From NCBI GenBank assembly GCA_003290165.1, contig QNQO01000593.1, positions 248,001-312,000 of the forward strand: 64,000 nucleotides of DNA, given 5' to 3'. Shown piece after piece: positions 61,340 through 64,000 of this stretch. Made by a program: the position numbers and the translations under genes. The DNA is from Berberis thunbergii. Taxonomy: Eukaryota > Streptophyta > Magnoliopsida > Ranunculales > Berberidaceae. Below the pieces are notes generated by a model. It ran no database searches. It saw nothing but the letters and a program-made list of their open reading frames with translations, and was not told the DNA's origin. Within the stretch, counting starts at the first letter, position 1. Each line of letters begins with the position of its first letter.

Positions 61340-63980
61340 GGAAAGGTGGTTGGTGGTAGTGCTCTGTCATCTCCTAAAGATGATAGGTATTTTCTGAGAT
61401 TGGTTTCAAATGTGAAATTTGAAATTTTGCTAAGAAGGAGAATAGGAGAAAGGAGGAGTAAAAGGTCCATCATGGTGTGTCGTATCTTGGCTTGGAATGT
61501 TAAAGGGTTAGGGAATGTTGATGAGAGGAGTCTAGTAAAAAAATTCGGTGAAAAGGGCAATACTGACTACTGAGTATCACGATCTTGATTGAAACAAATG
61601 TTCAATCTTAGATTAGTTACAAATATTCGGGGTTTGATACATGGTTTGATAGTAAGTTTGATTGCAACTTCCATTAAATGGGCGTATGGTGGGATTTGCA
61701 TTTTCTAGGATGATGCAACCTTAATACCTTATCATTTGATGATGTGTTTGTTGGGGATGTTTTGCTGTTGTTTAGCTGTGTGGGGAGCTTGGTGGTGCCT
61801 AGGTTTGGAGGTTTTTTGGAAGTTACGGGCTATGTGTCGATGATTTAGACTTGCAAGACTAGAGGATGTTGCAAGGTATGTGGGAGACTTCTGTTGTGTA
61901 TTACTGGGAATTTTAATTCATGAACTTCTGTTTTGAGAAATTAGAAGGTAGCAGTGGCTAGTAGGGTTACCACTAACATGAGGTCTTTTGATGAGTTCAT
62001 GCAAAAGAATGTATTTAGGGTGTGAAATTTTCATGGACCAATAAACATGATCCTCAAGTGTGCCCTATCTGTAATATATAACAATGGTTCCTCTTATGAA
62101 TAGTAACAATTTATGTCTTTATCTTAATTTTTGGAATGCCCAAAATGCCTTCCAAACTATATCATATTTACAAGAAAAACCAAAAATTAGGTGAAGAGTG
62201 GCCAAGGGTATTTTTGTCATTTTAAATTACACATGTACCATTTTACCCTTCCAAATTCAGATGATTTACGATAAAAAACCTGCCATTCTCAAATATTGTT
62301 AATTATATCTAAGCCCCTAACATCATTTATTCAAAGCCCTTAATTATTTGTAAATTATACATAGACCCTTAAAATTATAAATAATTATTTTGTTTAGAAT
62401 TTCAATAATAATTTTTACTTATTGTTGAAAGGTTGTAATAATAAATAAAAATACTGAATATTCGCGCACGTAGAGCTCGTCGACACCCTAGTTTAAGTAA
62501 TTTATTTTAGTTTCGTTGGAGCATCACCTTGCCTATGGAAGTATCCACAGACCCGCCTCTTTTAGATTCAAAATTATGTAGTTTTAATTTCAAACTTCGA
62601 GAAAGTTGAGGAGGCTGTGGAGCTCTTGTAAGGTGGTGGTTAGACCGAATTTGTAGTTTAATGTTAGCTTGGAAAGGTTGAAATCTAGGGTAAACCTTCT
62701 GAAGCAACAATTTTAGCCAGTCATGTTTGTTGGTTTTAAATTTTCTTTTTTTAATATCTTTTTTGGGTTTTTTGCACTTCTATCTCTTCTATAGATAGTG
62801 TTTGTGGTTGTGTTTTAAAAAGAAGTGCTAAAAAGTGTAAAAACACCAAAAAAGGCTAACAAACATGGCTGGCTAGACTTACTCCCTTCTGAGGACACTC
62901 GAGCGCCAGAGGAGGACTTTATTTCTTACCCCAAAATTGCATGGTCGAGCGAGCGAGGTTTAAACGTTACTTGAAGGTATATCAAAATTCGGAGGAATCT
63001 GTATTTATTTGAACTTTGTTTTTCCTAGAGTCGTTGGCAATCCTTTCTTTTCTTGTTTATTCTTGTAGTGGATGGTCTTGTAGTTTGAGTGAATTGTGTT
63101 TTTTTGGAGGCTCTGATTTTGCAAATTGTGTGCGGGGTCCACATCTCCAGTTTATTGACGACAGTTTGTTGTTTCTCAAATTCTCAAAGGAGATAGGTTT
63201 ATTATTCTCATGCTCAAGGATCAGTTGCATCATTTTTATTCTGTTTCCAGAATTGAGTCCTTTGAAAAATTGGCTCCTTTTTGTATGATTCCTGGTAGAC
63301 AAAGTTTGGCTAGTATTTTGGAGTGTCGGGTTGATGTGTTTTTGTCTAGGCATATGAAGCTTTCGGCCATGGGTCTAGTAGGTCTATATGACTATTTAGG
63401 ATCTGGTTGTGGACCTTGTGGAGAGAGTTTGGTAGTTGAAAAAGTAAATGCCTTTCTTAAAGTGGGAGGGGCACTCTGAAGATAATTTTGCAGTGTACTA
63501 TTACTTAATCTTTACAAAGAAAGAATTATTGTCAATGCATGTCCCTTGTGCCTGTCTCAAGGGTGTCTCAGCAGGAGGTCGCAGAGACCCTTCTCTATTG
63601 TCCTTACATGGTTCAGGTTTGGGCTTCCTTTTCAATCGAATCAGTGGTTTTAGGATTATGTCATGTTAAGACGAGGAACCTCGACTTTCCTGGGAATTTG
63701 ACATTCATTTCGGCTAAAGTGGAAATATGTGGCTTGTCTGAGGAGCACCTTGGAGAGAAACGGTAGGATCTTTGAGGACTCAGCCCAACCAACAGTCCAA
63801 TTGGTTGGTTGAGCAGGCGATTTTTGAGATTTAGTATCTCTGTGGGCATTATTCCTTGTAGTATTATGTATTAAAGTGGGAAAATTGTTCTTTTAATGTT
63901 CACAAGGGAAATTTATTGAAAAATGTATATTTCACATATAATAATTTTTTTTATATATTTATATATTTTAGTGTAAACCG
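61340..63980 (+). mobile_element. Decayed LINE (endonuclease and RT fragments)
   Basis: Near 61471 the plus strand reads MVCRILAWNVKGLGNVDERS, the start of a LINE endonuclease. After a degenerate stretch (62060-62990, AT-rich and apparently unrelated), 63010-63480 carries RT remnants (LQFIDDSLLF, probably the former xADD site; GRQSLASILECRVDVFLSRH) and 63520-63980 a C-terminal part. The last part is homologous to the minus-strand remnant at 35690-38340. All frames are broken. Confidence 0.65.
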
Positions 63981-64000
63981 TATTTTTCTGCCATTTAAGT

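Overview
The window is nuclear DNA from a flowering plant, most likely a eudicot. It is AT-rich, with intron-split genes, GT-AG splice sites, plant-type gene families and dense layers of transposons. The species cannot be named from sequence alone. Exon coordinates below were derived by hand from reading frames, splice sites and remembered family sequences; no database search was run.

Host genes, left to right: (1) a 12-exon A1-type aspartic protease with a C-terminal membrane anchor (minus, 143-12404), with a ~4.5 kb LTR-like insertion in one intron; (2) a compact R2R3-MYB gene of the MYB98/64/119 type (plus, 16277-17445); (3) an eight-repeat Pumilio (PUF) RNA-binding gene (minus, 18784-30491), whose large intron holds a ~6.3 kb L1-type LINE in the opposite orientation; (4) a FRIGIDA-like gene with several lesions, called a pseudogene (minus, 32384-34457); (5) a partial duplicate of the aspartic protease, exons 1-2 only (minus, ~38370-40860), broken by a 17-nt deletion and carrying an extra ~0.6 kb insertion; (6) a DUF674 gene (minus, 41553-45540) with one frameshift.

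From ~45.5 kb rightward I see no intact host gene. The most striking object is at 47554-52626: a 5,073-bp element with exact 9-bp target-site duplications (TTCTATTTA) made of two ~2.49 kb nearly identical arms in head-to-head inversion around a 95-bp loop. Each arm carries intron-containing fragments of two unrelated host genes, a CLD1-like alpha/beta hydrolase and a GPAT2/3-like glycerol-3-phosphate acyltransferase. I read it as a Mutator-type (Pack-MULE-like) element that captured host DNA and became an inverted duplication. If transcribed it would fold into a ~2.5 kb double-stranded RNA and could feed small RNAs against the donor genes, by analogy with maize Mu killer. A 176-bp foldback at 31113-31288, also with an exact 9-bp duplication and similar termini, looks like a small relative.

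The 53-59 kb part is a nest of terminal-inverted-repeat elements, one containing pieces of a PPR gene in two orientations. 60-64 kb holds a C/CA microsatellite and a decayed LINE related to another remnant at 35.7-38.3 kb. Several genes carry single-base indels, some in homopolymers, so assembly error must be separated from real gene decay.
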